From contig NZ_QSDR01000025.1 of assembly GCF_003464085.1 (NCBI RefSeq), positions 1 to 64,000 of the forward strand: a stretch of DNA of 64,000 nt. The letters run 5' to 3'. A model generated the notes under the pieces. It saw only the letters and a list, made by a program, of their open reading frames with translations, ran no database searches and was not told the DNA's origin. This DNA comes from Clostridium sp. AM58-1XD (lineage in GTDB: Bacteria; Bacillota; Clostridia; Lachnospirales; Lachnospiraceae). Below, in pieces: positions 9,303 through 18,026 of the stretch (its first letter is position 1; the number at the start of each line of letters is the position of its first letter). Position numbers and translations under genes: made by a program.

Positions 9303-9773
9303 ATGAAAGATAAATTATTGATTGAAGAGCATATTATTGCGGCACTGCTTTTAATTATGCTGGCAATCATGGGAGTAAACGTAATTACCAGGATGATTCC
9401 AATCGGAATCTCCCTGGCATTTACGGAAGAATTAGTCACATACAGCTTCGTGTGTACATCCCTGCTGGGAGCTTCGGCGGCATGTGCAAGAGGAGCGAAT
9501 ATGGGACTGGACGCCCTGGTCTCCTTGATGCCCCCGGCGGCCAAAAAGGTATTCCTCTTTATTTCCTGTGCAGCCAGCGTGCTTTTATTCGGTTTTCTGT
9601 TCTATCAGGGCGTCATTACGCTTCAGAGCGTCGTCGAATACAATCAGAAGACGCCGATTCTGCAGATTCCGCAGTGGATATTTACCAGTTTTTACTGTAT
9701 CGGACCGGCGCTTTACATATTCCGCGCCATCCAGTTCTGTATCAGAAAATGCAGGGAGGTGGGGAAATCATGA
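9303..9773 (+). CDS. dctQ: TRAP transporter small permease (DctQ type)
   Basis: A 156-residue membrane protein with four predicted hydrophobic helices and the DctQ pattern of a conserved charged first helix. ATG 9303 follows GGAGG at 9293-9297; the upstream in-frame ATG overlaps that ribosome-binding site and is unlikely. The stop overlaps the dctM start (ATGA). Confidence 0.9.
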   Translation: MKDKLLIEEHIIAALLLIMLAIMGVNVITRMIPIGISLAFTEELVTYSFVCTSLLGASAACARGANMGLDALVSLMPPAAKKVFLFISCAASVLLFGFLFYQGVITLQSVVEYNQKTPILQIPQWIFTSFYCIGPALYIFRAIQFCIRKCREVGKS

Positions 9774-11055
9774 CGATGGAAATCGGCATTGCTTTACTTA
9801 TTATCTTTATGATCATGATTCTCTGCGGCATCCCGATTGCTGTATCTTTGGGATTATCAACGTTGATAACTATGACTTTATACGGTATCCCGCTGACCAT
9901 GTATTTAAATGTCATCAATTCGGGGCTGGCGAAGTATACCCTTCTTGCCATTCCGTTTTTTATCCTCTCCGGATTCGTTATGGAGAAGTCCGGAATTTCC
10001 AAGAGGATTATTCACTTTGCGGAAGTGGCGATCGGACCGATCCCAGGCGGACTGGCGATCGTGTCCATAGCAGTTACGCTGTTCTGGGGGGCAATCTCAG
10101 GCTCCGGACCTGCAACGGTTGCAGCTCTTGGCACGATCCTGATCCCGGCCATGATCAAACAGGGATATGACAAAGGATTTGCGGCGGCTCTTGTCGCGGC
10201 AGCCAGCGCCATTGCCGTCGTGATTCCGCCCAGCATCAATCTTGTCGTATACGGCGTTCTGGCAGGAGACAGTATCGGAACCTTGTTTATAGCCGGTGTA
10301 TTTCCGGGTATCATCATGGGCGGCTGTTTCATGGTCTATGCATTTATCTATCCCTGAGGAAAGGATACAGAGGTTCTGAAAAGGGGACAGGAAAAGAGAT
10401 TTGGAAGGCATTTCTGGACGCTTCCTGGGGGCTCGTTTCCCCTGTCATCATTCTGGGAGGTATCTACGGAGGATTTTTTACGCCCACAGAAGCAGCCGTT
10501 ATATCCGTGCTCTACAGCCTTGTAATCGGACTCTTTGTATATAAAGAGTTCAAGATCAGGGACCTCTGGAACATCGTAGCCGGCGCAGCTGTCAGCTCCG
10601 CCTCCATTATGATTATTATGGCGAATGCGGCAGCGTTTACATGGCTGATTACAACGCAGGGGGTTGCGACGAGATTCGGTACGGCGCTCCTGGGAGTTTC
10701 GGATAACCGACTTGTGATCCTTCTGCTCATCTGCCTGATGCTGATTATTGCAGGTGTGTTCATAGACGGCATATCCATTGCCTATATTTTTGTACCCCTG
10801 CTGCTTCCCGTAGTTAAGGAACTGGGCATGAGTTCTGTCTGGTTCGGAGTTATGATGACCATGGCTATTGCAATCGGGTTTGCAACGCCTCCTGTTGCAG
10901 TGAATCTGTATCCGGCCTGCCGGATCGCGGATATTGACCTGCTTACGATCTCAAAGTCGGTAGCCGGATTTGTAATTGCAGGCCTTGTGGCACTCATTCT
11001 TGTAACCGTATTTCCGGATCTCATCATGTGGTTCCCGTCCCTTTTGGGAGCGTAA
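9770..11055 (+). CDS. dctM: TRAP transporter large permease (DctM type), with one-base frame break
   Basis: DctM is the 12-helix transport subunit. The first frame runs from ATG 9770 to a TGA at 10355; the rest continues one frame back (RKGYRGSEKGTG onwards) to 11055. Adding a single C to the CCC run at 10352-10354 restores a continuous 428-residue protein of normal family length, with glycine-rich motifs such as GAISGSGPATVAA. I read this as a lost base in the sequence rather than a dead gene, but a real mutation cannot be excluded. Confidence 0.85.
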
Positions 11056-11091
11056 AGAATAGATGAAAAGAAAGTAGAAGAGAGGTAGAGT

Positions 11092-11859
11092 ATGGCAGTC
11101 TATAAAATATACCCGCTGAAATCAGCGGAATTTCAACAGCACGAGAAATCCACCCTTCTTTATATGCACGGCTATGGCGAGAAAATCATTACGCCGATCA
11201 TCATGTATCTGATCACAGGAGAGGGAAAACATATCCTGGTGGATACGGGGTGCTCAGGACCGGAGTGGTCGGCAGAGCACCATCATCCGATCGTCAGAAC
11301 AGAAGAGATGGGTGTACTGGCGGAACTGAAAAAACACGGTCTGAAGCCGGAGGATATCACATGTGTGATCAATACGCACCTTCACTGGGATCATTGCTGG
11401 AACAACGACTTGTTCCCGGGAAAGAAAATATATGTACAGAAGAAAGAAATGGAATTCGCCATGAATCCCATTCCCATGCAGTATGCATACTATGAGTCGG
11501 AGCAGATTGGATTGAATCCGCCATTTAAAAAGACCATGGACCAGTACGAGCTGGTGGACGGAGACGTGAATCTCTTTCCCGGAATCGATCTCGTCACGAT
11601 CCCGGGCCATACGCCGGGATTTCAGGGCGTCCTGGTAGACACGGAAAAAGGGAAATACCTGATTGCCAGTGACTGCCTGGGGACTTTTAAGAACTGGGAA
11701 GGAGAAGGATACCACAAACATATCCCAAGCGCCATCCACGTGGATTTAAACGAATGCTATGCGACGTATGACAAGATTGAAACGATATGCGATTATATCC
11801 TGCCGGGCCATGATCTGAAAGCGTTCGATCATGCCGTCTATCCGCCGGAAGAAGAGTAG
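11092..11859 (+). CDS. Metallo-beta-lactamase-fold hydrolase (AHL-lactonase-like)
   Basis: This 255-residue protein carries the dinuclear zinc motif HLHWDH, further ligands in TIPGHTPG and ASDCLG, and a C-terminal LPGHD. The overall layout resembles the AiiA/AttM lactonase branch. It is the last gene of the sigma-54 operon, 36 bp after dctM. A role in opening a lactone or hydrolysing a thioester of the transported acid is a guess; family members have diverse substrates. Confidence 0.75.
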   Translation: MAVYKIYPLKSAEFQQHEKSTLLYMHGYGEKIITPIIMYLITGEGKHILVDTGCSGPEWSAEHHHPIVRTEEMGVLAELKKHGLKPEDITCVINTHLHWDHCWNNDLFPGKKIYVQKKEMEFAMNPIPMQYAYYESEQIGLNPPFKKTMDQYELVDGDVNLFPGIDLVTIPGHTPGFQGVLVDTEKGKYLIASDCLGTFKNWEGEGYHKHIPSAIHVDLNECYATYDKIETICDYILPGHDLKAFDHAVYPPEEE

Positions 11860-11930
11860 GAAGCAGAGTAGGAAGCAGACGTGTTCCTGACACCCTAAGC
11901 TGATATCAGAGCCGCTGCAAAAAGAAAAAA

Positions 11931-12012
11931 GCCATGCCGTCGATACCAGATTTTGTTTCGGGCAGTGACTTCGTCACCGCTTTCGAACTGCATCTGGTAT
12001 CGACGGCATGGC
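11931..12012 (-). terminator. Long hairpin terminator of coaX
   Basis: A perfect 21-bp stem (11931-11951 with 11992-12012) encloses a 40-nt loop that itself contains GTGAC-TTC-GTCAC. Read on the - strand it is followed by TTTTTTCTTTTT, so it ends coaX; it also separates the converging + strand operon. Confidence 0.75.
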
Positions 12013-12070
12013 CTATTTGATTTGTAATGATTAATATTACCTGCAAGTTCTGCCCGTTTCCTGCGCAGAA

Positions 12071-12838
12071 CTATTTTTTGTTTTTTTCATATAGGATCAG
12101 AAGTCCCTTTAAGAGCAGGGCATCGTCGTAGATGATCGTATGGCGGCACAGGGGAGTGATGAATTTAGCCAGTCCGCCTGTAGCAATCACGGTGGCCTTT
12201 GATTCCAGTTCTTCTTCCATGCGGTCGATAATGCCGTCCAGCATGGCGGCGTTCCCATACATGATACCGGCACGCATGCATTCGATCGTGTTCTTTCCGA
12301 TTACCTTGGACGGAATTTCCAGGCTGATGAAGGGAAGCTGAGCCGTCTTGCCGCTCAGGGAGTCCAGGGAGACGCGGACGCCGGGCAGGATAACGCCGCC
12401 GATATAATTGCCGGACTTATCGACGACCGACATGGTAGTTGCCGTTCCCATATCGATAATAATCAGAGGGGCAGGATACTCCCGGATGGCGGCAACCGCA
12501 TCGACAATCATATCGCTTCCTGTGGCCTTGGGATTGTCCATGATAATATTCAGCCCTGTTTTCATACCGGAGCCGACGAGAAAAGGAGCTTTTCCCGTGA
12601 TCTTTTTCACTGCGGATGTCAAGGTGCTGTTTAATGGAGGAACGACGGAAGAGATGATGGCACCGTCGATCATGCCAGAGGAAATATCATGAATTTCCAG
12701 GATGTTCTTAATTGTAACGGCATATTCCAGATCGGTTTTCCGGTGATCTGTAGTTACGCGCTCCACAAAATATGTTTTCTTATCATCAATACCGCCCACG
12801 ACAATATTTGTATTTCCCATATCAATTGCTAAAATCAT
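12071..12838 (-). CDS. coaX: Type III pantothenate kinase
   Basis: CoaX phosphorylates pantothenate, the first step of CoA synthesis, and belongs to the ASKHA fold. The N-terminal phosphate loop AIDMGNTNIVVGG and the internal IIDMGTATTMSVVD are diagnostic. The start at 12838 (255 residues) follows AAAGGAG and begins exactly at the conserved strand. It is divergent from coaBC, so two CoA-synthesis genes share one control region, which contains the duplicated repeat. Confidence 0.94.
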   Translation of the reverse strand: MILAIDMGNTNIVVGGIDDKKTYFVERVTTDHRKTDLEYAVTIKNILEIHDISSGMIDGAIISSVVPPLNSTLTSAVKKITGKAPFLVGSGMKTGLNIIMDNPKATGSDMIVDAVAAIREYPAPLIIIDMGTATTMSVVDKSGNYIGGVILPGVRVSLDSLSGKTAQLPFISLEIPSKVIGKNTIECMRAGIMYGNAAMLDGIIDRMEEELESKATVIATGGLAKFITPLCRHTIIYDDALLLKGLLILYEKNKK

Positions 12839-12871
12839 AAATGGACTCCTTTCATTCAAAACCATATTATG

Positions 12872-12913
12872 GTATACTATGAGCACTTGGCGAGGTCTTT
12901 GCGAGCCTAGTGC
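12872..12913. repeat. Direct repeat copy 1 (42 bp, hairpin-forming)
   Basis: This unit is identical over 42 bp to the copy at 12962-13003, 90 bp away. It contains GCACTTGGC and GCCTAGTGC arms, a stem with one mismatch, and starts with TATACTAT, which resembles a -10 box. It sits in the coaX-coaBC divergent region. Confidence 0.85.
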
Positions 12914-12961
12914 GAGTCATACCGGAGCTCTTAATGAGGTATTGACGAATTTAGAGCCCGA

Positions 12962-13003
12962 GTATACTATGAGCACTTGGCGAGGTCTTTGCGAGCCTAG
13001 TGC
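12962..13003. repeat. Direct repeat copy 2 (42 bp, hairpin-forming)
   Basis: Second copy of the 42-bp unit. Similarity continues weakly past it (CATACCG in both). In one frame the two units encode a repeated MSTWRGLCEPSA peptide; see the rejected list for why I do not call a gene. Confidence 0.85.
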
Positions 13004-13098
13004 TCTTCATACCGCTGCACTTAACAGCGAATCCTTGCTGAAGCCAGGTTTTTGGTTATCTTATCATATTTTGTCGTGAAACACAACGGGAGGTAAGT

Positions 13099-14313
13099 AT
13101 GTTAAATGGAAAAACAGTCGTTCTTGGAGTAACCGGCAGTATTGCTGCATATAAAGTCGCAGGTCTGGCCAGCAGCCTTGTGAAGCTTCATGCAGACGTA
13201 CATGTTATTATGACAAGAAACGCTATGAATTTTATAAATCCGATTACATTTGAAACGCTCACTTCAAATAAATGCCTGGTCGACACCTTTGACCGGAATT
13301 TCGAATTCAACGTGGAGCATGTGGCGCTGGCGAAGAGAGCCGACGTTCTGATGGTAGCACCGGCATCGGCAAACGTGATTGCCAAGCTGGCTCACGGCAT
13401 TGCGGATGATATGCTGACGACGACGGCTCTGGCGTGCCGCTGCCATAAGATAATCGCTCCGGCGATGAATACGAATATGTTTGAAAACCAGGTTGTCCAG
13501 GACAACCTGGAGATATGCAGGAGATATGGAATGGAAGTGATCGCTCCGGCAGAAGGTTATCTGGCCTGCGGAGATACGGGAGCCGGCAAGATGCCGGAGC
13601 CGGAAGAACTTCTGGATTATATTGTAAAAGCGATTGGATATCCAAAAGATATGGTCGGGAAAAAGGTGCTTGTGACGGCCGGAGCAACACAGGAAGCCAT
13701 CGATCCGGTACGTTACATCACAAATCATTCAACTGGAAAAATGGGATATGCCATCGCGAGGACGGCGGCATACAGAGGCGCAGAGGTTACACTCGTAAGC
13801 GGTCAGACGGCTCTTAAAAAGCCGAGGTTTGTAACATGCGTAGATATAATCAGTGCCAGAGATATGTTTGAAGCGGTGACGGGAGTGAGCCAAAGCCAGG
13901 ATATTATTATCAAGGCGGCGGCAGTTGCCGATTACCGTCCGTCTCAGACGTCTGATGAGAAGATGAAAAAAAAGGATGGAGATATGGCCATACCGCTTAC
14001 AAGGACGGACGATATCTTGTCCTGGCTTGGCTGTCACAGGATGAGCGGCCAGTTCCTGTGCGGCTTTTCCATGGAGACGCAGAATATGCTGGAGAACTCC
14101 AGAGCGAAGCTGGAAAAGAAAAACATCGATATGATCGTTGCAAATAATCTGAAGGTAGAGGGCGCCGGTTTCGGAACGGATACCAATGTCGTTACCTTGA
14201 TTACAAAGGACAGGGAAGAAGAATTGGAGAAAATGACAAAGGAAGAGGTGGCGAACCGACTTCTTGATGTGATTGTAAAAGAGATGGAAGAAAGAGGCCG
14301 TCATGAAGATTGA
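13099..14313 (+). CDS. coaBC: Bifunctional phosphopantothenoylcysteine decarboxylase/phosphopantothenate-cysteine ligase
   Basis: CoaBC joins cysteine to 4'-phosphopantothenate and decarboxylates the product. The N-terminal flavoprotein domain has GVTGSIAAYK, the APAMNTNM loop and ACGDTGAGKMPEP. The CoaB domain starts near residue 190 with GKKVLVTAGATQEAIDPVR and has the dimer/nucleotide motif KKKDGD. The 404-residue length is normal. GGGAGG precedes the ATG. Confidence 0.95.
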   Translation: MLNGKTVVLGVTGSIAAYKVAGLASSLVKLHADVHVIMTRNAMNFINPITFETLTSNKCLVDTFDRNFEFNVEHVALAKRADVLMVAPASANVIAKLAHGIADDMLTTTALACRCHKIIAPAMNTNMFENQVVQDNLEICRRYGMEVIAPAEGYLACGDTGAGKMPEPEELLDYIVKAIGYPKDMVGKKVLVTAGATQEAIDPVRYITNHSTGKMGYAIARTAAYRGAEVTLVSGQTALKKPRFVTCVDIISARDMFEAVTGVSQSQDIIIKAAAVADYRPSQTSDEKMKKKDGDMAIPLTRTDDILSWLGCHRMSGQFLCGFSMETQNMLENSRAKLEKKNIDMIVANNLKVEGAGFGTDTNVVTLITKDREEELEKMTKEEVANRLLDVIVKEMEERGRHED

Positions 14314-15127
14314 GAAAATTGTACTGGAGGCTGGGGAAAACAGCGCATTTCTGACCGGCTATATCAGAACGGAAATTGAAGCTCAGAAAGGAAGACGCCG
14401 TCCGGCCGTAATTATTTGTCCGGGAGGCGGGTATGAGCGCTGCTCGGACCGGGAAGCAGAGCCGGTAGCCATGCAGTTTTCCGCCATGGGATACCATGCG
14501 TTCGTACTGGAATACAGCGTGGCCCCATATCGATTTCCGGCAGCGCTTCTGGAACTGGCGAAGGCTGTGGCATACTTAAGGAGCCGGGGGAAGGAATGGG
14601 AGATCGACACGGAAAGAATCGCTGTCTGCGGCTTTTCGGCAGGAGGACACCTGGCTGCAAGCCTTGGGGTATTCTGGAACAGAGAAGACGTATACGGCGC
14701 TGTGGGAGAAACGCCGGAAGCGGTCAGGCCGGACAGGCTTATTTTGTGTTACCCCGTCATATCATCGGGCGAGTATGGCCATCAGGATTCATTCAGAAAT
14801 CTTCTGGGTGAGGCGTATGGTTCTGCTACAGATATGGAGATGGTTTCTTTGGAAAAACAGGCAGGGGCGCATGTACCGCCTGTTTTTATGTGGCATACGG
14901 ATGAAGATGCAACGGTTCCGGCCGAAAACAGCATGCTGTTTGCCATGGCTCTGAGAAAGGCCGGCGTCAGTCTGGAATACCACCTGTTTCCACACGGCCG
15001 TCACGGCCTTTCTCTGGCGACAGAAGATTCTGCAAAACCGGAGGAAGATGGTAAAGTCTACGTTGTGCCCTGCTGCCAGCAGTGGATTCCGCTTGTAAAA
15101 GAATGGCTGGGCGGCTGGAGCAGTTGA
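14303..15127 (+). CDS. Alpha/beta-hydrolase esterase
   Basis: This 274-residue protein has an oxyanion segment CPGGGYERCS, a nucleophile elbow GFSAGGH, an acid in WHTDEDATVP and a C-terminal histidine in HGRHGLSL. This is the layout of acetyl-xylan-esterase-like and other small-ester hydrolases. It overlaps the end of coaBC by 11 bp, so it is co-transcribed, but nothing links it to CoA synthesis. The substrate is unknown. Confidence 0.82.
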   Translation: MKIEKIVLEAGENSAFLTGYIRTEIEAQKGRRRPAVIICPGGGYERCSDREAEPVAMQFSAMGYHAFVLEYSVAPYRFPAALLELAKAVAYLRSRGKEWEIDTERIAVCGFSAGGHLAASLGVFWNREDVYGAVGETPEAVRPDRLILCYPVISSGEYGHQDSFRNLLGEAYGSATDMEMVSLEKQAGAHVPPVFMWHTDEDATVPAENSMLFAMALRKAGVSLEYHLFPHGRHGLSLATEDSAKPEEDGKVYVVPCCQQWIPLVKEWLGGWSS

Positions 15128-15205
15128 TCGGACGCTGTTTTTCACGTGGATATTACCGGTTCGGATCAATGAGAGAGAAGAAACAGAAGCAGGAGCAGAA
15201 GATAA

Positions 15206-15703
15206 ATGAATGTACAGGTTAGAAAATATGAACCGGAAGATATTCCGGCTATGACGGTTATATGGAATGAAGTTGTGGAGGACGGCGTGGCATTTCCCCA
15301 GACAGAGCTGTTGAACGATCAAACGGGCTGTGATTTTTTCTCCTCCCAGACCTATTGCGGTGTGGCAGAAAATGAGGCGGGAGAGCTGCTGGGGCTGTAT
15401 ATTCTTCACCCGAACAATGTGGGGCGTTGCGGCCACATCTGCAATGCCAGCTATGCCGTGCGCTCATCGGCCCGCGGCATGAGGATCGGAGAAAAGCTGG
15501 TGGCAGACTGCCTGAAGCAGGGAAAGGAACTGGGATTCCGGATTTTGCAGTTCAATGCGGTTGTCAGGACGAACGAACCGGCAAGACGGCTTTATGAGAA
15601 GCTTGGTTTTGTCCAGCTGGGCGTCATACCGGGAGGATTTCTTATGAAGGACGGCCATTATGAGGATATCTGTCCCTATTATCGGGAATTATGTAACTGT
15701 TAG
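15206..15703 (+). CDS. GNAT-family N-acetyltransferase
   Basis: A 165-residue single GNAT domain with the acetyl-CoA-binding loop SARGMRIGEKLV and the C-terminal N-E-P-A-R-R-L-Y-EKLGF block. The family acetylates amines of small molecules or proteins; the acceptor here cannot be told. It stands alone between an esterase and prfC. Confidence 0.88.
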   Translation: MNVQVRKYEPEDIPAMTVIWNEVVEDGVAFPQTELLNDQTGCDFFSSQTYCGVAENEAGELLGLYILHPNNVGRCGHICNASYAVRSSARGMRIGEKLVADCLKQGKELGFRILQFNAVVRTNEPARRLYEKLGFVQLGVIPGGFLMKDGHYEDICPYYRELCNC

Positions 15704-15729
15704 GCTGGCTTATTCTTGCTGCGTTTTTG

Positions 15730-15758
15730 TTGACTTTGCAGGGATTTCATAATAAAAT
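15730..15758 (+). promoter_or_regulatory. Sigma-70-type promoter of prfC
   Basis: TTGACT (15730-15735) and TAAAAT (15753-15758) are separated by 17 bases, about 95 bp before the prfC start. Confidence 0.55.
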
Positions 15759-15854
15759 GTGTACTTATGGATTGCTATTGTAAGAATACATCAATGCCGC
15801 CAGTGGTGACGCTGAGGCGTTTTAATTAAGAAAATGAGAATGGAGGACTTATCC

Positions 15855-17447
15855 TTGTCAAACATAACTGAAGATATTAAGAAACGAAGGACATTTGCTA
15901 TCATTTCCCACCCGGATGCAGGTAAGACAACGCTGACTGAAAAGTTCCTGTTATATGGAGGAGCCATTAACCTGGCAGGTACGGTAAAGGGAAGAAAGGC
16001 GACAAAGCACGCCGTTTCCGACTGGATGGAGATCGAAAAAGAAAGAGGTATTTCCGTCACATCATCCGTACTGCAGTTTAACTATGAGGGATTTTGCATC
16101 AATATTCTGGATACACCGGGACATCAGGATTTCTCCGAAGATACGTACCGTACCCTGATGGCGGCGGATTCGGCTGTTATGGTGATCGATGCATCAAAGG
16201 GTGTGGAGGCACAGACCATTAAATTGTTTAAGGTATGCCTTCTGCGCAATATTCCGATTTTTACATTTATTAATAAGATGGACCGTGAAGCCAGAGATCC
16301 GTTTGAACTGATGGATGAGATTGAAAGCGTTCTGGGAATCCGCACCTGCCCGGTCAATTGGCCGATCGGCTGCGGAAAGAGTTTTAAAGGCGTGTACGAC
16401 AGAAATACGAAAAAGATTACTACTTTTACGGCTTCTATGGGCGGGCAGAAGGAAGTCGCTTCGGAAGAATTCGGACTGGATGAGACGGATGTGGACGCAA
16501 TGATCGGCAGCGATTATCATGAAAAACTTATGGAGGACATCGAGCTTTTAGACGGGGCCAGCGATGAATTCGATATGGATCTCGTGAGCCAGGGCAAACT
16601 CTCACCGGCATTTTTCGGATCGGCCCTCACGAACTTCGGAGTGGAAACATTTCTGGAGCACTTCCTTCAGATGACTACATCCCCCCTTCCGAGAAGGACC
16701 ACAACGGGAATAATCGATCCGTTTAAGGAGGATTTTTCCGCATTTGTATTTAAGATTCAGGCGAATATGAATAAAGCGCACAGGGACAGGATCGCGTTTA
16801 TGAGAATCTGCTCCGGTAAATTCGAAGCCGGTATGGAAGTAAACCATGTCCAGGGCGGAAGGAAAATCCGCCTTTCCCAGCCTCAGCAGATGATGGCTCA
16901 GGACAGAAAGATCGTAGAGGAAGCGTATGCGGGCGATATCATCGGCGTATTCGATCCCGGCATTTTTTCTATCGGAGATACGTTGTGCCTGTCCAACGAG
17001 AAATTTGAATTTGAAGGAATCCCGACGTTCGCACCGGAACATTTTGCCAGGGTGCGCCAGATCGATACCATGAAGAGAAAGCAGTTCATAAAAGGGGTCA
17101 ATCAGATCGCACAGGAAGGTGCAATCCAGATTTTCCAGGAGTTTAATACGGGTATGGAAGAAATTATCGTAGGCGTTGTAGGAGAGCTGCAGTTTGAGGT
17201 GCTCACTTACCGCCTGCAGAACGAATACAATGTAGAAGTCAAACTGGAGAAGCTGCCGTATGAATATATCCGTTGGGTAGAAAATAAAGAAGAGATCGAT
17301 GTGGCTAAGATTCAGGGAACCTCTGATATGAAGAGAATTAAAGACTTGAAAGACAATCCTCTTCTTCTGTTTGTCAACAGCTGGAGCGTCGGTATGGTGC
17401 TTGACAGGAATCCGGGCCTGAAATTAAGCGAGTTCGGACGGAACTAG
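15855..17447 (+). CDS. prfC: Peptide chain release factor 3
   Basis: RF3 is a translational GTPase that removes RF1/RF2 from the ribosome. G-domain motifs are SHPDAGKTTLTEK (G1), DTPGHQDF (G3) and NKMDRE (G4), followed by the domain II/III regions. I chose TTG 15855 (530 residues) because GGAGG (15842-15846) lies eight bases upstream and the product begins MSNITEDIKKRRTFAII, as family members do. ATGs at 15834 and 15840 lie before or inside that ribosome-binding site. Confidence 0.94.
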   Translation: MSNITEDIKKRRTFAIISHPDAGKTTLTEKFLLYGGAINLAGTVKGRKATKHAVSDWMEIEKERGISVTSSVLQFNYEGFCINILDTPGHQDFSEDTYRTLMAADSAVMVIDASKGVEAQTIKLFKVCLLRNIPIFTFINKMDREARDPFELMDEIESVLGIRTCPVNWPIGCGKSFKGVYDRNTKKITTFTASMGGQKEVASEEFGLDETDVDAMIGSDYHEKLMEDIELLDGASDEFDMDLVSQGKLSPAFFGSALTNFGVETFLEHFLQMTTSPLPRRTTTGIIDPFKEDFSAFVFKIQANMNKAHRDRIAFMRICSGKFEAGMEVNHVQGGRKIRLSQPQQMMAQDRKIVEEAYAGDIIGVFDPGIFSIGDTLCLSNEKFEFEGIPTFAPEHFARVRQIDTMKRKQFIKGVNQIAQEGAIQIFQEFNTGMEEIIVGVVGELQFEVLTYRLQNEYNVEVKLEKLPYEYIRWVENKEEIDVAKIQGTSDMKRIKDLKDNPLLLFVNSWSVGMVLDRNPGLKLSEFGRN

Positions 17448-17492
17448 ACGGCAGAAGGAGCATAATAAAAACGGATAAGGAGGAAGATAACG

Positions 17493-17939
17493 ATGAGTAA
17501 GATTGATGTAGTAAGAGCAGCTATGGTGGAAGCGATGAAGGCGAAGGATAAAGACAGAAAAGACTCCCTTTCCATGCTGCTGAGCGCACTTAAAAATGCG
17601 GAAATCGACAAGCGGGAACCCCTTACGGAAGAGGAAGAAAATGCCATTGTCAAAAAAGAGCTGAAGCAGACGAAGGAGACATATGATTTGGCTCCGGCAG
17701 ACAGAGATGATATCCGCGAAGAGGCTGCAAAGCGAATGGCTGTTTATAAGGAATTTGCTCCAGAAGATATGAGCGAAGAACAGATCAGAGAAGTGATTGT
17801 AAGCGTGCTTAAAGAACTGGAAATCACGGAGCCGACGGCAAAAGACAAGGGAAAGATTATGAAGGTGCTGATGCCTAAGGTGAAGGGAAAAGCGGACGGA
17901 AAGCTTGTAAACCAGGTCCTGGCATCCATGTTCCAATAA
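17493..17939 (+). CDS. yqeY: GatB/YqeY domain protein
   Basis: A 148-residue, highly charged helical protein matching the YqeY family: an N-terminal bundle, then the tail domain shared with GatB (VSVLKELEITEPTAKDKGKIMK; LVNQVLASM at the end). The family is thought to interact with tRNA or tRNA-dependent amidation, but no clear role is known. It has its own AGGAGG site. Confidence 0.9.
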   Translation: MSKIDVVRAAMVEAMKAKDKDRKDSLSMLLSALKNAEIDKREPLTEEEENAIVKKELKQTKETYDLAPADRDDIREEAAKRMAVYKEFAPEDMSEEQIREVIVSVLKELEITEPTAKDKGKIMKVLMPKVKGKADGKLVNQVLASMFQ

Positions 17940-18026
17940 GCGGACGAAGTTTTGCTTTTTAGAAAAGGCTTTGTCCAGAAATACGAAAGGCGCAGCATTT
18001 TTCAGACAGAAAGAGGGGAACAGAAG

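Noticed and set aside
10342..10357. dctM as a programmed frameshift or true pseudogene
   Set aside because: No slippery heptamer, and the same type of single-C loss recurs in many unrelated genes, including argS.
12879..13079. ORF encoding a duplicated MSTWRGLCEPSA peptide
   Set aside because: Its repetition comes entirely from the 42-bp DNA repeat, it lacks a ribosome-binding site, and it overlaps the divergent promoter region. More likely a repeat than a gene.
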